The notes: a model not told the origin generated them from the letters alone. Positions 17,749-61,514 are shown, numbered from the stretch's first letter. The stretch: DNA of 64,000 nt from Micropterix aruncella (GCA_944548615.1 OX155972.1:3461625-3525624); one strand, 5' to 3'. Numbers and translations are program-made.

Positions 17749-19148
17749 CCTTCCCGGCCACCGTTCGATACCTGGGGGTGACGCTTACGGCTTCCCTTTC
17801 CTTTCTTTCGCACGCAAAGATTACAGGCGAAAAATCCCGGGATCTATTCTTTGCGCTCCGCGGAGTGAGTCGGGCCGACTGGGGAATTCGTTTCCCGGCG
17901 GTCATGACTATCTATAAGGGCGTCTTCGTCCCGCGTGCGACTTATGCCGCACGCGCCTGGACGGAGTCTGCTGTTCCTGAGGCGACGCGTGTCGCGCTGC
18001 TGCGCGGACAGCGCATCCCTCTCGTGGCCCTGACCGGGGCGTACAGAACGACGTCCACTCTTGCGTTACCCGTCATCGCTGGCGTTCTGCCGATTGACCT
18101 GGAGATTCTGGAGCGTGCAGCGTTGTCGCGGTACCGCCGGGGCGAGCCGGTAGTCCTTCATGGCCTGTCGATCGACCCGGTGGCGCACCGAGCTGGGGAG
18201 TTTGCCCGCCTGATTCGGGTGGAGTCCTTGCGTGTCTGGCAGGCTAGATGGGACGCCGGGGGTACGGGCCGCCTCACCCATTGCTTTTTCCCGTCCGTCG
18301 CAGTGCGGATGGCAAATTCGTTTCTGCGGTTCGACCACCATACCACGCAGCTGGTTGGGGGCCACGGAGAGTTCAGAGCCAAACTATTTGACTTTGGACT
18401 TGCCGATGACCCCCGATGCGCCTGTGGGTATGGTCGCCAAACTGCGGAACACGTAATTTGGTCTTGCCCAATTCTAGCGGCTGCACGGGAGAAATTGATG
18501 GATGCAGTGGGCGCGTGCGTTGGGCGCTCTCCGATTTGGTACCCGGATCTGGTCAGTTGTAGGAGCTGCTTCCAGTCGTTTGGCGAGTTTGTGGAGCACT
18601 GGGTGGCTTCTTGGGAAAGCATGAGGCCTGGGGATACCCCCCAGGGGGTACCCTCTTCCTTGGTGGCGTGATTCGGCGGCTACTTCCAGCCCGAAGTGCC
18701 CGTCTTTGTGTCCGTCTCTTTACCGCCCCGAAGGGCGTTTCGTTCTTTGCAGGATCCAGGGATTCCTCCCCCCCGTGGCTGCTCCGAGACCTGCCCACGG
18801 ACCGTGCGCCTCCACCATCATCGTTTCTGGAGCGTCCTCTACCCCGCTTACCGGCCCTAAATTTGTTATTTGTTGTTTTATTATTTTATTTTGTGAATAT
18901 GGTAAATTTAGTATTATTTTTGTAAATTTAAACTTTGTAAATTCTTTTATTATTATAAATAAATGGGTTCTCGGGGCGGTACGGGGGGGGTGGTTTACCC
19001 TATTTCACCCCCTACGCGTTCTACCCTTCTGGTACGCGCAGGGTTGTCGTAGCACGACATCCCGGGCAGACAAGACGACCCTCGTCGTTATAACTGCCCG
19101 GGCGGTGGGCGGGGTTTGCTGCCCTCACCTATCGCCTTGAAACTCTAA
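17749..19148 (+). mobile_element. R1-clade non-LTR retrotransposon, 5'-truncated, inserted in GR
   Basis: This is a 1,400-bp 5'-truncated LINE. It is flanked by a 15-bp duplication ACTGTTAGTCAGAGT (17734-17748 and 19149-19163), which is sequence internal to GR. The 3' end is TCGCCTTGAAACTCTAA with no poly(A). A second copy (53021-54893, minus) shows the same 3' junction to AACTGTTAGT. This indicates sequence-specific integration, as is typical of the R1 clade. Confidence 0.85.
17762..18671 (+). CDS. R1-clade LINE ORF2, C-terminal part (truncated)
   Basis: The open frame starts inside the element at its truncation point (T-V-R-Y-L-G-V-T-L, the conserved end of the RT thumb region) and runs to TGA at 18669-18671. 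It contains the C-terminal region after the RT, with a zinc-knuckle-like C-A-C-G-Y-G-R-Q-T-A-E-H-V-I-W-S-C-P motif near residue 215 of the visible part. The frame has no stops, so this copy inserted fairly recently. Upstream endonuclease and RT domains are absent. There is no start codon of its own; it is not an expressed gene. Confidence 0.8.
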
Positions 19149-19376
19149 ACTGTTAGTCAGAGTGCACAATCGATTGGCTTGCGCCGCACGGTGCGCAGAC
19201 CGTCCAGGAGCGCCAGAGGTTTGGTTCCCAGGGGAAACTGACCAGGGCCAGAGTCCTACCCAGATTCGCACCTCGTGCGTGGAGGCCGTCGGATGGGTGT
19301 TGACCCGTGACTGTGACCGACCCTGAACAGAATAGGTCTTCGTGGCCAACCCAGCATGGGCCCATTAGCTCCCAAA
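19149..19376 (-). mobile_element. GR element copy 5 (right part)
   Basis: This continues the interrupted copy: the duplicated ACTGTTAGTCAGAGT, then GCACAATCGATTGGC, ending at the GR 5' end GGGCCCATTAGCTCCCA (reverse complement of the reference start). Confidence 0.85.
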
Positions 19377-19384
19377 ACCACAGG

Positions 19385-20695
19385 TTGGTATAATGATATG
19401 TGATCGTTCTTTCAGCCGTGGGATGAGCGTAGAAGATTAAGACAATGGAAAATCCACTATCTAGCTCCGCCAACTAGCCCGCGAGAGACCAACCCTTACC
19501 GCCCTGCACCAGGTAGTTAACCCAGCGGCCAGACCAAGCGCCCTCGCTACCAGCTATGGCCAGATTTCTCCGGCCTCCCGACTGGTTACAGGTTCGAAGT
19601 CGCTTGCACCATTATATCCCTTGTGTAGCGGTGATCGGTGTAGTATGGCGGTGTCGACTACAACAGGCGGACCCATCATCCCTGGCTGGTATAACGATAT
19701 TGATCATACTTTCAGCCGTGGGATGAACTTAGAAGACTTAGAGACAAGACGATCTACTGTCTAGCTCCGCCAACAAGCCCGTTAGAGGCCAACGCCTTAC
19801 GGCGAGGCTCCGGGAAAGGTATCCAGCAGGCAGCCTCGCCCACTTACCACCAGTTTTGATTGGAAATCTCTTTCTACAGTTAACCGTCAAGATACCTCCG
19901 TTCTCCCGGCTGGTTACGGGTCCGAAGTCGCTTTCACGGCCCCTACCTGTTGTATTACAGCGGTAATTCAATTTAAATTAATCGTGGACCTGGGCGTCTT
20001 TTGCCCGTAGTGCCACAAGGGATCGGGTGAGCCAATGTCGTTTAAGGAGTGGCATGACAACAGGTCAACAGCCACCCCGCTGCTTAGGAGACAGTATATT
20101 TCCATAGTCTCCAGACTCCTTCGGCAATTAGTTAGAGTGCACAACCGATTGGCGTCGCCGAACGGTGCGCAAATTGTCCAGTAGCGCCGGGATGCAATCT
20201 CACCAGGAGAAACCGGTCCACCAGCCGTGTGGCCTGAGACGCGAGGAGGCTTCTGAATAGGAGCTGAATCGTAAGTTGAGCTGATCCGAGAACAAAGTGA
20301 ATCGTGTGGTCCAAGCTGCACGAAACCGGTGATCGGTGTATACCGAATCTATCGCGGACCATGGCATCCTTAGCCCGGCTTTCATCCGGTATCGGATAGC
20401 CGAATGGTCGTTTCAAGAGCGGCTGCTAATAGGTAAACAACCGCCCCGCTCTATAGGAAATAATACTGTTTCCAGACTCCACCAGCTGTCAGTCGGAATG
20501 CACAATAGACTGGCGGACGCCGCACGGTGCGTAAACCGTCCAGGAGCGCCCGAAGATTGACTATCTATTAGAGGCAACTGGCCCGCATGCCTGAGTTCTA
20601 TTCGGGCTCGAACTTTAGCGTGGAGGCCGCTGGATGAGTGTTGACACGTGAGTTTGGCCGACCCTAACCGCATGGGTCTTAGCTCCCCGGTGGTG
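19385..20695 (-). repeat. Cluster of further, diverged GR pieces
   Basis: At least three partial GR copies in minus orientation (about 19385-19670, 19700-19960, 20090-20690) share the blocks AGCCGTGGGATGA, TAGCTCCGCCAAC, AGACCAACGCCTTAC, TCTATAGGAAA and GGAGCGCC. They are joined irregularly, suggesting nested insertions and rearrangement. No gene seen. Confidence 0.65.
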
Positions 20696-20919
20696 GTGTC
20701 AGAGGGAAAAGTCACCAGGGGTAGATGCATTCAAGAGGTGGCCCAGGTCTGGGGGGTACCCGCCCTAGGCCTCAATTTGAAGGAAGTGCTAATGCTAAAT
20801 GCAAATTCTAAAAAAAAAAACTTATTTCACTAAAGCGAATAGCATCCAGGAGGAGTCTGTCTATCGATTGCTAAATTGATTTTGCAAAGCATCCATAGTT
20901 GATTTTTGAACTCGTGCGC

Positions 20920-21545
20920 AGTTTGTGTAATGTCCTTGCAACGCAGTGCACAGTGTATGTGATGTCTTTGCAACGCAGTGTGCAATGTGTATGATATCTC
21001 TGCGATGTAGAGCGTAGTAATAATAATAATAATAAACTCTTTATTTGCACTTAAAAAGTATACAAAAAAGGCGAGCTTATTGCCACATGGCAATGTCTTA
21101 CAGCTAACCTAAACATAGTGGTACATGCGCGCATTGTGAAAATAAAGATTATTACATAACATACAGACAAGTGGAAGAATTTAAGACTAATAGTGCCCGA
21201 GGAGAGGAAAATTGTGAGAGGAACAGGAGAGAAAGGGAAGAACTGGTTACTTCTTAGAAAGGTAGTAATCCTTAAGGTGAGTCTTAAACGATGGTAAAGA
21301 ATGCGAGTTTCGTATATTTGCTGGGAGATCGTTCCAGAGTCTTGCACCATGGACACAGAAAGAATAGGAATAGAAATCACTATTATGACTCGGAATTTTT
21401 AATAAACTGTCAGAGGCTGACCGAAGTACGAGACCGTGGGAACTTAGTGGTTCAAAAAGCTCCTGGTGTATGTCATGTCTGTGCAACGAAGTGTGCAATG
21501 TGTGTGATGTCTGCAACGCTGAACGCAGTGTGTGTGATGTCTTTG
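20920..21545. repeat. Minisatellite (about 30-bp GCAACGCAGTG unit) split by a LINE
   Basis: Units such as GTGTGATGTCTTTGCAACGC recur at 20930-21012 and again at 21466-21560. The LINE fragment 21014-21465 lies between the two blocks. Confidence 0.7.
21014..21465 (-). pseudogene. CR1/Jockey-like LINE 3' fragment with (TTA)n tail
   Basis: On the minus strand the frame contains S-H-G-L-V-L-R-S-A-S-D-S-L-L, then V-H-G-A-R-L-W-N-D-L-P and S-F-K-T-H-L-K-D-Y, the conserved RT C-terminal tail. It is followed by a 3' UTR and a TTA-repeat tail at 21016-21036 (plus strand TAATAATAA). It is strongly 5'-truncated. A piece of a similar 3' UTR (GACGAGCTTATTGCC) is at 34915-34975. Confidence 0.78.
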
Positions 21546-21560
21546 TAACGCAGTGCGGAG

Positions 21561-23060
21561 AGTGTAGTCTGTGCCTGGCGCCGCTGCGTCATTGTGGTCT
21601 AGATACTCGTATCACGCCCCAGTGCCTCATATCAGGGTAGTGCATGCGATGCCGTTTTGTTGAAGCAGTCTTTCGTTTAGATCACGAGACGAGACGCGAC
21701 GAGACTTAGAAAAGTCTCTTCAAATATTTCTTCAAAACCTTGCGGAATTTCATCATAACGGCACTATGCAGCTGTGACACGTCGCATGACGTACAGTCGT
21801 CTGACGTGTCGGAAGGCAGCTGCCACTAACCTACCAAATCCGAGGTCTTTTTTATGTTATTGAAATATACAGCCTGTTCTTTTAGAACACGGTCAAACTC
21901 TGTTTTTATGAGCTACGTCGAAATCCATCTGCATAAAACCAATCAAGTGCGGGTCTATTTTCTTTCGTTTTAGATTTATAAAGTTTAGAAATGTCCGTCC
22001 AGTACCAAACCGTCCAGGAGCGCCCGAAGAACGATTCCTAGGGGAACTGGCCTGCAGGCCCGTGTCCTACCCGAGGTCACACGTCTGCGTGGCGGCTGCC
22101 GGATTAGTGTTGAGGTGGTGGTGGATGGAGTTTGGCTGACCCTCACACATTACCTTCCTAAAGAGGACCCTTTAGCTCTCCGTAAATGCAGTCAGTTTAG
22201 GGCACAGATGCAGCTTGTCTAATACTGTCAGACTTGCAATATCGGTAACGACGTTTTACATGCCAGAAAATGGCCGTACGCCGTTATGACCCATACACTA
22301 TTGTGCATGGTGATATGTCTACTTGGAATTGTGTCCTTGTTTGGCCATTATTTAAGGAGCTCAGATTGAAAAATAATTTTTGGCAGTAAATAAACGGTCG
22401 TGTCACCAGAAAACTTTCCCGGTAAGTATCCAAGGACTTGCGGAATGATTTCAGAGTGATTTCCCCTCAAAAAGTGACAGTCGGCGACGAGCGCGGAGAG
22501 TGAGAATGTAACGCATTAAACATTTTCGATTCAATCCTTTTCGCAAATACACTTACCGGCGAAAATTTTATGTGATTTTTGCCCAATAATGTGTACAAAA
22601 TTTCGAATCTATAAGTCCAATATTTCGTGATTGAAACACCCTTGGTGGACCGATTTCAAACACAACCTTTCCATGACCATGACCAAATGACGCCTGCATG
22701 CCAAATTTCAACTCAATCGGATTAAGCGTTTGGGCGCTCTCAGGGAGTAATACAAACAGACACACAGACATATACACAGATAGCCACACAGACAAAAACA
22801 CAGAGCGACTACCATGAGGAAACGGTCTTAGTCATCTCAGGAAGGCTTAAAATGAATACATCCGTATTCATATTTAAAAATATATATTGCGCGTTCACAA
22901 TACTTTCCCTCCTTGTAGGTTGGTGGGCCGGAAAAGTAAAATAACAAGGATTTTCTATTTTCCAATATATATTTTAAAACCCTATAAATCTAAAACGAAA
23001 AAAAATCGACATGCAGTTGATGGGTTTATTGTCGATGGATTTTAACATAGAATTCGATCA
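21561..23060. other. Non-coding stretch with repeat fragments
   Basis: Positions 22000-22150 hold GR-like pieces (CCGTCCAGGAGCGCCC). Positions 22560-22810 are the dispersed repeat with CCAAATTTCAACTCAATCGG and GCGTTTGGGCGC, which recurs in opposite orientation at 36655-36760 and 49975-50190. No gene recognised. Confidence 0.5.
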
Positions 23061-23626
23061 TCTATATATGTATATAAAACAAAGTCGGGTTATTTCAAAC
23101 ACTTATAACTCGAGAATGACTGGACCGATTTGCATGGTTTTTGATTTGTTGTATTTGTCGCCGTCCCGAATAGCAGAATAACTATTAAAAACGAAAATTG
23201 GAAAATTGACGAAAAATTGAAATAAAAGAAAAACATTTTCCCATACAAAATGTAAATCCGTGTTTATCTCATGGTCAGTTGTACGCGGCATGTTCCCGTG
23301 TCGGCAAATCAGCCGATTTATTTGTTCTTGCGCCTGATAAAAAAAACTAAAAATGTCGTATAATGAAGATATTTAAACCGAGTGCATCCCATGCTGCACA
23401 ACATGTAAATAGTTTAATTCAATCATGTCTTGCTGACACGCGATTGATATACTTAATTTTTGTACTTTTATATTTATTGTTGTGTTATTATCTTAATAAA
23501 GTAGTGAACTTAGTATTTATTTTGTATTCATTGTATTACTTTCATAAAATCATAAATTAAGTTTAGCTAATCTATAACACGACATTCATAACTGTTAGGC
23601 GGTACGAAATTCGCCGGGTCAGCTAG
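23061..23626 (+). mobile_element. Deleted Helitron retaining the helicase C-terminus
   Basis: It starts TCTATATATGTATATAAAAC at 23061 and ends TCGCCGGGTCAGCTAG at 23626. Positions about 23262-23352 translate to S-H-G-Q-L-Y-A-A-C-S-R-V-G-K-S-A-D-L-F-V, then A-P-D-K and a stop, i.e. the last residues of a RepHel helicase. It is an internal deletion derivative and shows how non-autonomous copies like 14460-15092 arise. Confidence 0.85.
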
Positions 23627-24441
23627 TGATAAAATAGAACAGACTGTATTACACAATCAAGTTTACATGTTTATTACGCAATATCTTATCTACCGCAATC
23701 TCACTTCAATGAATGAAAGGCTATTAATAAATTGTATTATTAGTAAATACACAAACGTAGTTATAATAAATCGCTAAATATACACTATTTCGCCTTGCAC
23801 TGATTTTCTCTGTTTAGTTACAAAATTTATGAAAACAGGATTTATATTGTTTTGCAACCCAACTGTGATTCAAATTAAAAGTGAAAGTCAGTGTATAACA
23901 TGTAATGCAACATATGTGTTTTATTCGTCAATGTCAAGATCTGATTAGATTTTGGGTTCCGTACATACAATAGAGATGGGATCTGCAAAACAAATAGACG
24001 ATTGCTTAGTCTTATTTTCAACCATACATGATCACCAAACGTTTATTAACTCTCTAAACTGCTAAAGAAAAACTGACTTCGGGAAGATTTTTGGTAACCG
24101 GAATGCCTGTTCTTCATTTACAAAAGTAGAAAAGCTTAAAAGGTTTGAAATAACTAATTAACCGATTTCAAATACATTTTCGACAATCTGTTTTTTCGTG
24201 GATCGAGATCGATCGAGATCGAAACGAGATCCAACTCCTAATTAAAAATTATAATAAAGTAAACAAATGTGGTTTTTATCAACATTTGCCCTTAGTAGGA
24301 TCCAATTCCCCCCGCCCCCCCCTTCCCCCCCCTCTCCCCTATAAGTGATGTAAATTAGACGGTATTTTTTCATACAAGACAGTTAGGCCTGCCAACACTT
24401 TAATGAGCTACCAGGCGTTTTCACAAAAAAAACACACTTAC
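23627..24441. other. Intronic stretch, nothing recognised
   Basis: AT-rich sequence with a C-rich tract (about 24308-24340) and a short direct repeat GATCGAGATCGA at 24201-24218. No coding signal on either strand. Confidence 0.4.
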
Positions 24442-55167
<30,726 letters not shown>

Positions 55168-56030
55168 TGCAACCATACAACACTTCACTACATTGGCATA
55201 ATAAAACAATGCTAAAACGGACACGGCGGTGTCTAAGCGATCGCCGTGTTGTCAAATTGATAAACATACGGTGACTGTTCTGATACTGATAACGTGTTAT
55301 CTAGTCGCGTTATCGCGTCTAACTATCTTTGTCCTCACCCGCCATCATCGTTAGCGCCACAGCTCTTTGTGAGCCTTGGCTCGTTGAAAATATTCAGGAA
55401 TCCCACATGACCTTAAACATCATCATATGTCCACATTTTAGTTCCATATCATCTCGTTCTGCATAAAACACCATTTGTTTTGGTATTTAAGGGGCTCTAT
55501 TGCTGTTCTTATCCTAGAGAGAGCCAAGAATTTAACATTGAAATTTAACATCGAGGATTTAACAATGACTATTGAATACCATTTTTTATTTTTATATCTG
55601 TAATTGTATTATTGCAAGGACGATTTTAGTACATTTTGGTTAAATTATTCTTTTGAACTGCCTTTTATTACTTCTGACAATTAAATACTATTAATCATTT
55701 TTAGTTATTCTATTATTCCAAGCTCCATTCTAGTACTGTTATTTTTTTATCTGATATTATTATTTTTTTATTATTTTATTACTTCTTGGCTATTTCTTGG
55801 ATAACTTTTAATACATATTATTGATTTTAAACCTTTATTTTCCTTAGTACCTACAGGAAAATTTACGCTATCTATATGTATATACAGATGAGTTTTTAAT
55901 TAGTGACCTTGTAGTGGGTATTAGTACGACGAATTAGGCAAGTTTTGATTAGAATTTTTGAGAACAAAAAAAAAAAAATTTCATGTTTTTTTAAAAATTA
56001 GTATAAAAAGTTATGAGTACGATGAGCTTT
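55168..56030. promoter_or_regulatory. Upstream region of the CUB gene; core promoter not pinned down
   Basis: Transcription of the CUB gene should start here on the minus strand. A near-palindrome ACACGGCGGTGTCTAAGCG, ATCGCCGTGTT lies at 55219-55249, about 55-80 bp upstream of the ATG. No clear TATA box or initiator can be chosen. The remainder is AT-rich with no coding signal. Confidence 0.3.
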
Positions 56031-56034
56031 TTTA

Positions 56035-56300
56035 AAATGTTGTGTCTCGGCTGTTGACCGTTGAGGAGTTCCCTCATCGGGAGCCAACCCAGGGTAGATC
56101 AGCCATGTCATGGTGAAATTTAAAAGTTGCTATCATAAATGAATGCGTATACAAAATGTTGGGTTTCTGCTGTTGACCGTTGAAGAGTCCTCTAGTCAGG
56201 AGCCAACGCTGGGTGGACGGATTTCAACCACAATCTGCATGCCAAATTTCAGCTCAATCGGATGAAGCGTTTCGGCGCTCACAGAAGTGCGTCCATAAAA
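56035..56300. repeat. Tandem repeat of about 120 bp (CTGTTGACCGTTGAGGAG unit), first block
   Basis: Two units (56040 and 56155) share TGTTGACCGTTGA(G/A)GAGT, GGAGCCAAC and ATGAATGCGTATACAAAAT. Three more units are at 62630-62890. Confidence 0.75.
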
Positions 56301-56342
56301 GAAAAATGCCCAACACTGCGTGCGGATAGGTAGTTAGTCCAT

Positions 56343-56545
56343 CATCAGATGCTGGGCATCACACAAGGTTATAGTTTTTGTCAAGACAAATCAAACGAGC
56401 CCAAACATGACAGGTTTATCGTGTGTAGTTTTGGATTTCTTATGGACACCTTCCGTCTCCATCATCAGACCCTGGGCACCACACAAGGTTATAGTTTTTG
56501 TCAAGACAAATCAAACAAACCCAATAATGCCTTTTTTAATTCTGA
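56343..56545. repeat. Tandem duplication of about 113 bp (CATCAGA...CACACAAGGTTATAG)
   Basis: Two units contain ACACAAGGTTATAGTTTTTG and TCAAGACAAATCAAAC. The layout and the CATCAGACC start resemble the duplicated unit in the MITE at 30513-30958, though the sequences differ. Confidence 0.65.
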
Positions 56546-56744
56546 GATTCTAAGGAACACTTTGATGAAGTTTTACCTAAATCGGCTCAGCTGTTTTTGA
56601 GCCAAATCAAAACATACAGAAAGACATAACATACATATACTGCCCTCAAGAATTGTATATAGTAGTATAGATAATCAACTTAACAATGGTGGCACCATTG
56701 AATTATAATATAAAATCAATGGTGGCACCCACGACTGACAGCCC

Positions 56745-56840
56745 ACCGACAAGTGCTTAGATTATTGTTGAAGCGTGCGTCTGTGTGAGTGCGTTCGTTT
56801 CGATCGTTTGTACGTAGTTTCCATACTGCTTTAGCTCATA
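56745..56840. repeat. Inverted partner of the repeat at 48405-48520
   Basis: GTTGAAGCGTGCGTCTGTGT, GAGTGCGTTCGTTTCGA and GTTTCCATACTGCTTTAGCT are the reverse complement of 48410-48500. Confidence 0.75.
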
Positions 56841-56859
56841 TAACTTGAGGATAATGGAA

Positions 56860-58075
56860 TACACGGGGACTTACTGCGATGGCTAAAGTCATATATTATG
56901 AACCGTAGCCAGATAGTTGTCATTAAGGGATTCGAGTCTTCCGTATTCGACGTAACATCGGGTGTCCCACAAGGTTCCAACTTAGGACCCCTCTTATTTT
57001 TAATTTTCATAAATGATCTTTCCAATAGAATAAATTGTAATTTCCTAATGTGTGCGGACGATGTTAAAATTTATAATCAAATTATGAACATATCTGACTG
57101 CCATAAAATACAAAAAGACCTTGATTCGCTATTCACTTGGTGTTCTGAGAATAAAATGGCTCTTAATATAGGTAAATGTCACTCGATGTCCTTTTGTAGG
57201 AACAGGGGTCACGTTAAATACGACTATTCTATAAATGGTCACAACCTAAGTAATGTATCTAGCATCCGTGACCTTGGAATAACATTTGACTCAAACCTAA
57301 ATTTCAAGATACACATTGAGAACATAGTCGAGAAAGCAAATAGGATGCTGGGGTTGATCATGCGGATCACTAAGAATTTCAAAAATCACAACAGCATGAT
57401 CCTGCTTTATAACTCACTAGTGCGCTCTCATCTTGAATTTGGGTCCTCGATATGGAACCCATATTTTAAAACGTACTCCGATAGAGTCGAATCCATTCAA
57501 AGGAAATTTCTGAGAATGCTATCATTTAAATGCGGCCTTAAGAATCATCTGACTGGCTACGGGGAAAGACTGACTGCTTTTAAATTTGTCACATTAGAAA
57601 AACGCCGGCAGGTTGCAGATTTAGTGTTCCTGTACAAAATTTTAAATAATAAAATCGATACCTCTTGTATAGAAAAAATACAATTAACATTACTAAAAGA
57701 AGTCTTCGATACCCAGACTTATTTAAAACACCTTTAGCAAAAAACTATACCGGAGTTAATAACGTAATCCCACGTATATGTCGTCTGTATAACAAATTTC
57801 ATCTTGACAATCGCATCGATATATTTCATGATAGTTTATGCTCCTTCAAAGCGTCCCTCTTTAAAATACTGTAATTCTGGTACTTTTTAGTTTTTTTTTT
57901 CCTTTTTTTACACATATTTCTTTAAAAATTCAACCATTGTTCATGCATTGTGTTAATTGTGTACTCATATAAAAAGGATATATATATTAATGTAGTCATG
58001 TAACTGTAGTATATATATGTCACTGTATGTGTTGTCAATATTCTGTTTGGGTACCAAATAAAATAAAATAAAATA
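56860..58075 (+). pseudogene. CR1/Jockey-like LINE, RT domain to 3' end, with AATAAA-repeat tail
   Basis: Frame 56898-57737 shows RT blocks V-P-Q-G-S-N-L-G-P-L-L-F, then C-A-D-D-V-K-I-Y (the catalytic F/Y-A-D-D with Cys first), L-G-I-T-F-D, and V-R-S-H-L-E-F-G-S-S-I-W-N-P. It ends prematurely; the C-terminal tail (P-R-I-C-R-L-Y-N-K-F, S-F-K-A-S-L-F-K) continues in another frame (57665-57874), so there is a frameshift around 57680-57710. The tail AAATAAAATAAAATAAAA ends near 58072. 5'-truncated; not a functional gene. Confidence 0.87.
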
Positions 58076-58096
58076 TATCTACTGTTTTAAAACTCG

Positions 58097-58097
<1 letters not shown>

Positions 58098-58186
<89 letters not shown>
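58098..58186. repeat. (TA)n microsatellite
   Basis: About 88 bp of AT dinucleotide just downstream of the LINE tail. Confidence 0.95.
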
Positions 58187-58188
<2 letters not shown>

Positions 58189-58493
58189 GATGTTTTTATT
58201 ATATTATAGTTATTTATGGACATTATAGTTATTTATTAATTACTATTACTTAACTAATTCTAAAAACACGAATAAGTCCATAATTTACCAAAATTTACTA
58301 AAATACTATGATACTCGTACAAAGCTTTACTTAACTATAATTACCTTCTTTTTTAAGGGAGACGACATGATTTTTGCACGACGCGAATACTACTTGCACC
58401 GCTTACTATTTTAATCAAAACTGTCAATGCTGCTAAAACTGCGTTGCTAATAAGAAATAGTTCCTCACTCTTGCGATAAATGAATGATTTTCT

Positions 58494-59676
<1,183 letters not shown>

Positions 59677-59726
59677 GGTTCCTTTTATGGCTGAGGCGCT
59701 CACTAAGAAGGAATTTTGCAAAATTC

Positions 59727-59960
59727 AATCTCTAAGGGATCGAAAAGGGTTTGTTTTTGCAGTTTTCTTAATATCTCCTAATCCCGATTGAATATATATC
59801 AGATCGGTTTTACTCAAAAAAGATTTTTGAAATAATTATCTAGAAATTATGTTTAAGATTTTCCCTAAACATACGATAAACTCTTTAAGGGAATAATCGG
59901 GGTTGAAGTGTTCGAAAAGCGCATTTTTGCGGTTTTCTTAATATCTTAATCCTGGTTAAT
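59727..59960. repeat. Left member of a 230-bp direct repeat pair
   Basis: CTAAGGGATCGAAAAGG, AATATCTCCTAATCCCGATT and TAGAAATTATGTTTAAG also occur at 61515-61735 in the same orientation. The two copies bracket the 860-bp repeat plus MITE. No LTR-retrotransposon genes lie between them. Confidence 0.75.
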
Positions 59961-61500
59961 ATATTACTTTATACCACGGAAAATATTACAAATATAGTGA
60001 GAAAATACTACAAAAATCTTAGAAATACATTTGCGATTTTAATAGAACACATTCACTATCGGAAGGGGTGTTGCTACCGGGGTAGGGGGTGGCAAAAGGG
60101 GTGGTTGGTCGAGGGGAGGAGGCGTCAAGGGGGTGGTTGTCGCGCGGGGGAGATCGAGCTTATCTACGTGTCGCGGTGACCCAACTATTTTTTTTAAATT
60201 AATTTTCTTTAAAAATACATCTTTTTTGTTGGATAAACCGCGGAAAACCCGCTATCAATATTAAATTGTTTTGTTAAGAGGCCGTACACGAAATTTTGTG
60301 CATTTCGTGAATTTACGTAATTTTTCAGACGTGAATTTAAGGTTAAAATACTGTATTTCTATAAGTTTTATTGCACAACATAAAAGATCATTTATAATAT
60401 TGTGTAATGAGTGAGCTACTTTTTTGAAAATTATTATAGAATGTTGATTAATTGACCTTAAACCAGCGACTGTTTGTGAATTTTTGCTGTAAGAGGTTTT
60501 GAATATAACATATTTACGAATCGTTTTGACATCTAAACGGTATGAAAAAATGATAATGTATTGCTGTGAAAGTACTCTATATAATAAGTTAATCACTTTT
60601 TACTACTTTCATATAAAATTGTTGATAAAAAAATATTTAACTTTGTCAATTTTTTTAGAAAATGGGCGAAGAATTGCTTTTGATTTTGGGCTATTAGAAC
60701 TCTCGTTCATAAAATAAAAACAACAGAAATAAACTTTAGTTCAATATCAAACCATTTCCTCAAAAAAAAAATGCAAAACATTAATTAAAATTGGCAATAC
60801 AGTCTTTTAAAACAATCTAATTCTCGCATTATGATACTCGCCTATGATACGATTCACGCCTCAAGTCAGCTAGTCCCCGCCGAGCGCCTCCAAAGGGTGG
60901 ACGTATCTCTTTGGCTCCGAAAATCCTACCTACCTAAAGTTATATTATACCATTGATTATAGAGGTATCACGGCCCACATCGATTTCGTACACGGCCTCT
61001 TAAAAGTGCTTATTATACCAAGTTGAATCAAATACACATTACATTACGTTGCACAATATTATTGCATGATAGAACTGACAATTGTCATATAATTTCCAAC
61101 ATAATTGTGACAATTTGCAACTAATTTGAGCGATCTTATCTAATTTACTAATTCACCCAAAAGCAATATTATATCTCGCCTATTTATATTAAATAGAAAT
61201 ATTAAAGTCATCAGCTTTCGCGAATAGCAAATGCGTCAACAAACGCGATTGTCGCGGTAGTTTTGATTATGTGGATTGTCTAAATTATCTGCGCTGTCTA
61301 AATCACCATCTGCATTATCTAAAAATCCAAATAGTCCAACCAATCCGAGACCGCAATCCCATTCTTTACAGATCAATATATCATCGATTCCACGAATAAA
61401 GCTTGATAATATAAGTTTGTTCAAACATTTTTTTTAAATTTTAAAACCAGTTAATAGTTGTTCAGTTCAATAAAAGGCGTTGAAACTGCATACCTGTCAA
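59961..61500. repeat. Dispersed 860-bp repeat, copy carrying the TTAA MITE
   Basis: It matches 50265-51130 on both sides of the MITE (59961-60277 and 61003-61500). Confidence 0.85.
60278..60999. mobile_element. TTAA-flanked MITE, 722 bp, with demonstrated empty site
   Basis: It has ends GAGGCCGTACACGAAAT and ATTTCGTACACGGCCTC as inverted repeats. TTAA flanks both sides (60274-60277 and 61000-61003), whereas the related repeat at 50626-50629 has one TTAA. TTAA duplication points to piggyBac-like mobilisation (inference). A truncated relative is at 32176-32461. Confidence 0.88.
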
Positions 61501-61514
61501 GTTTCTGCGAAATT

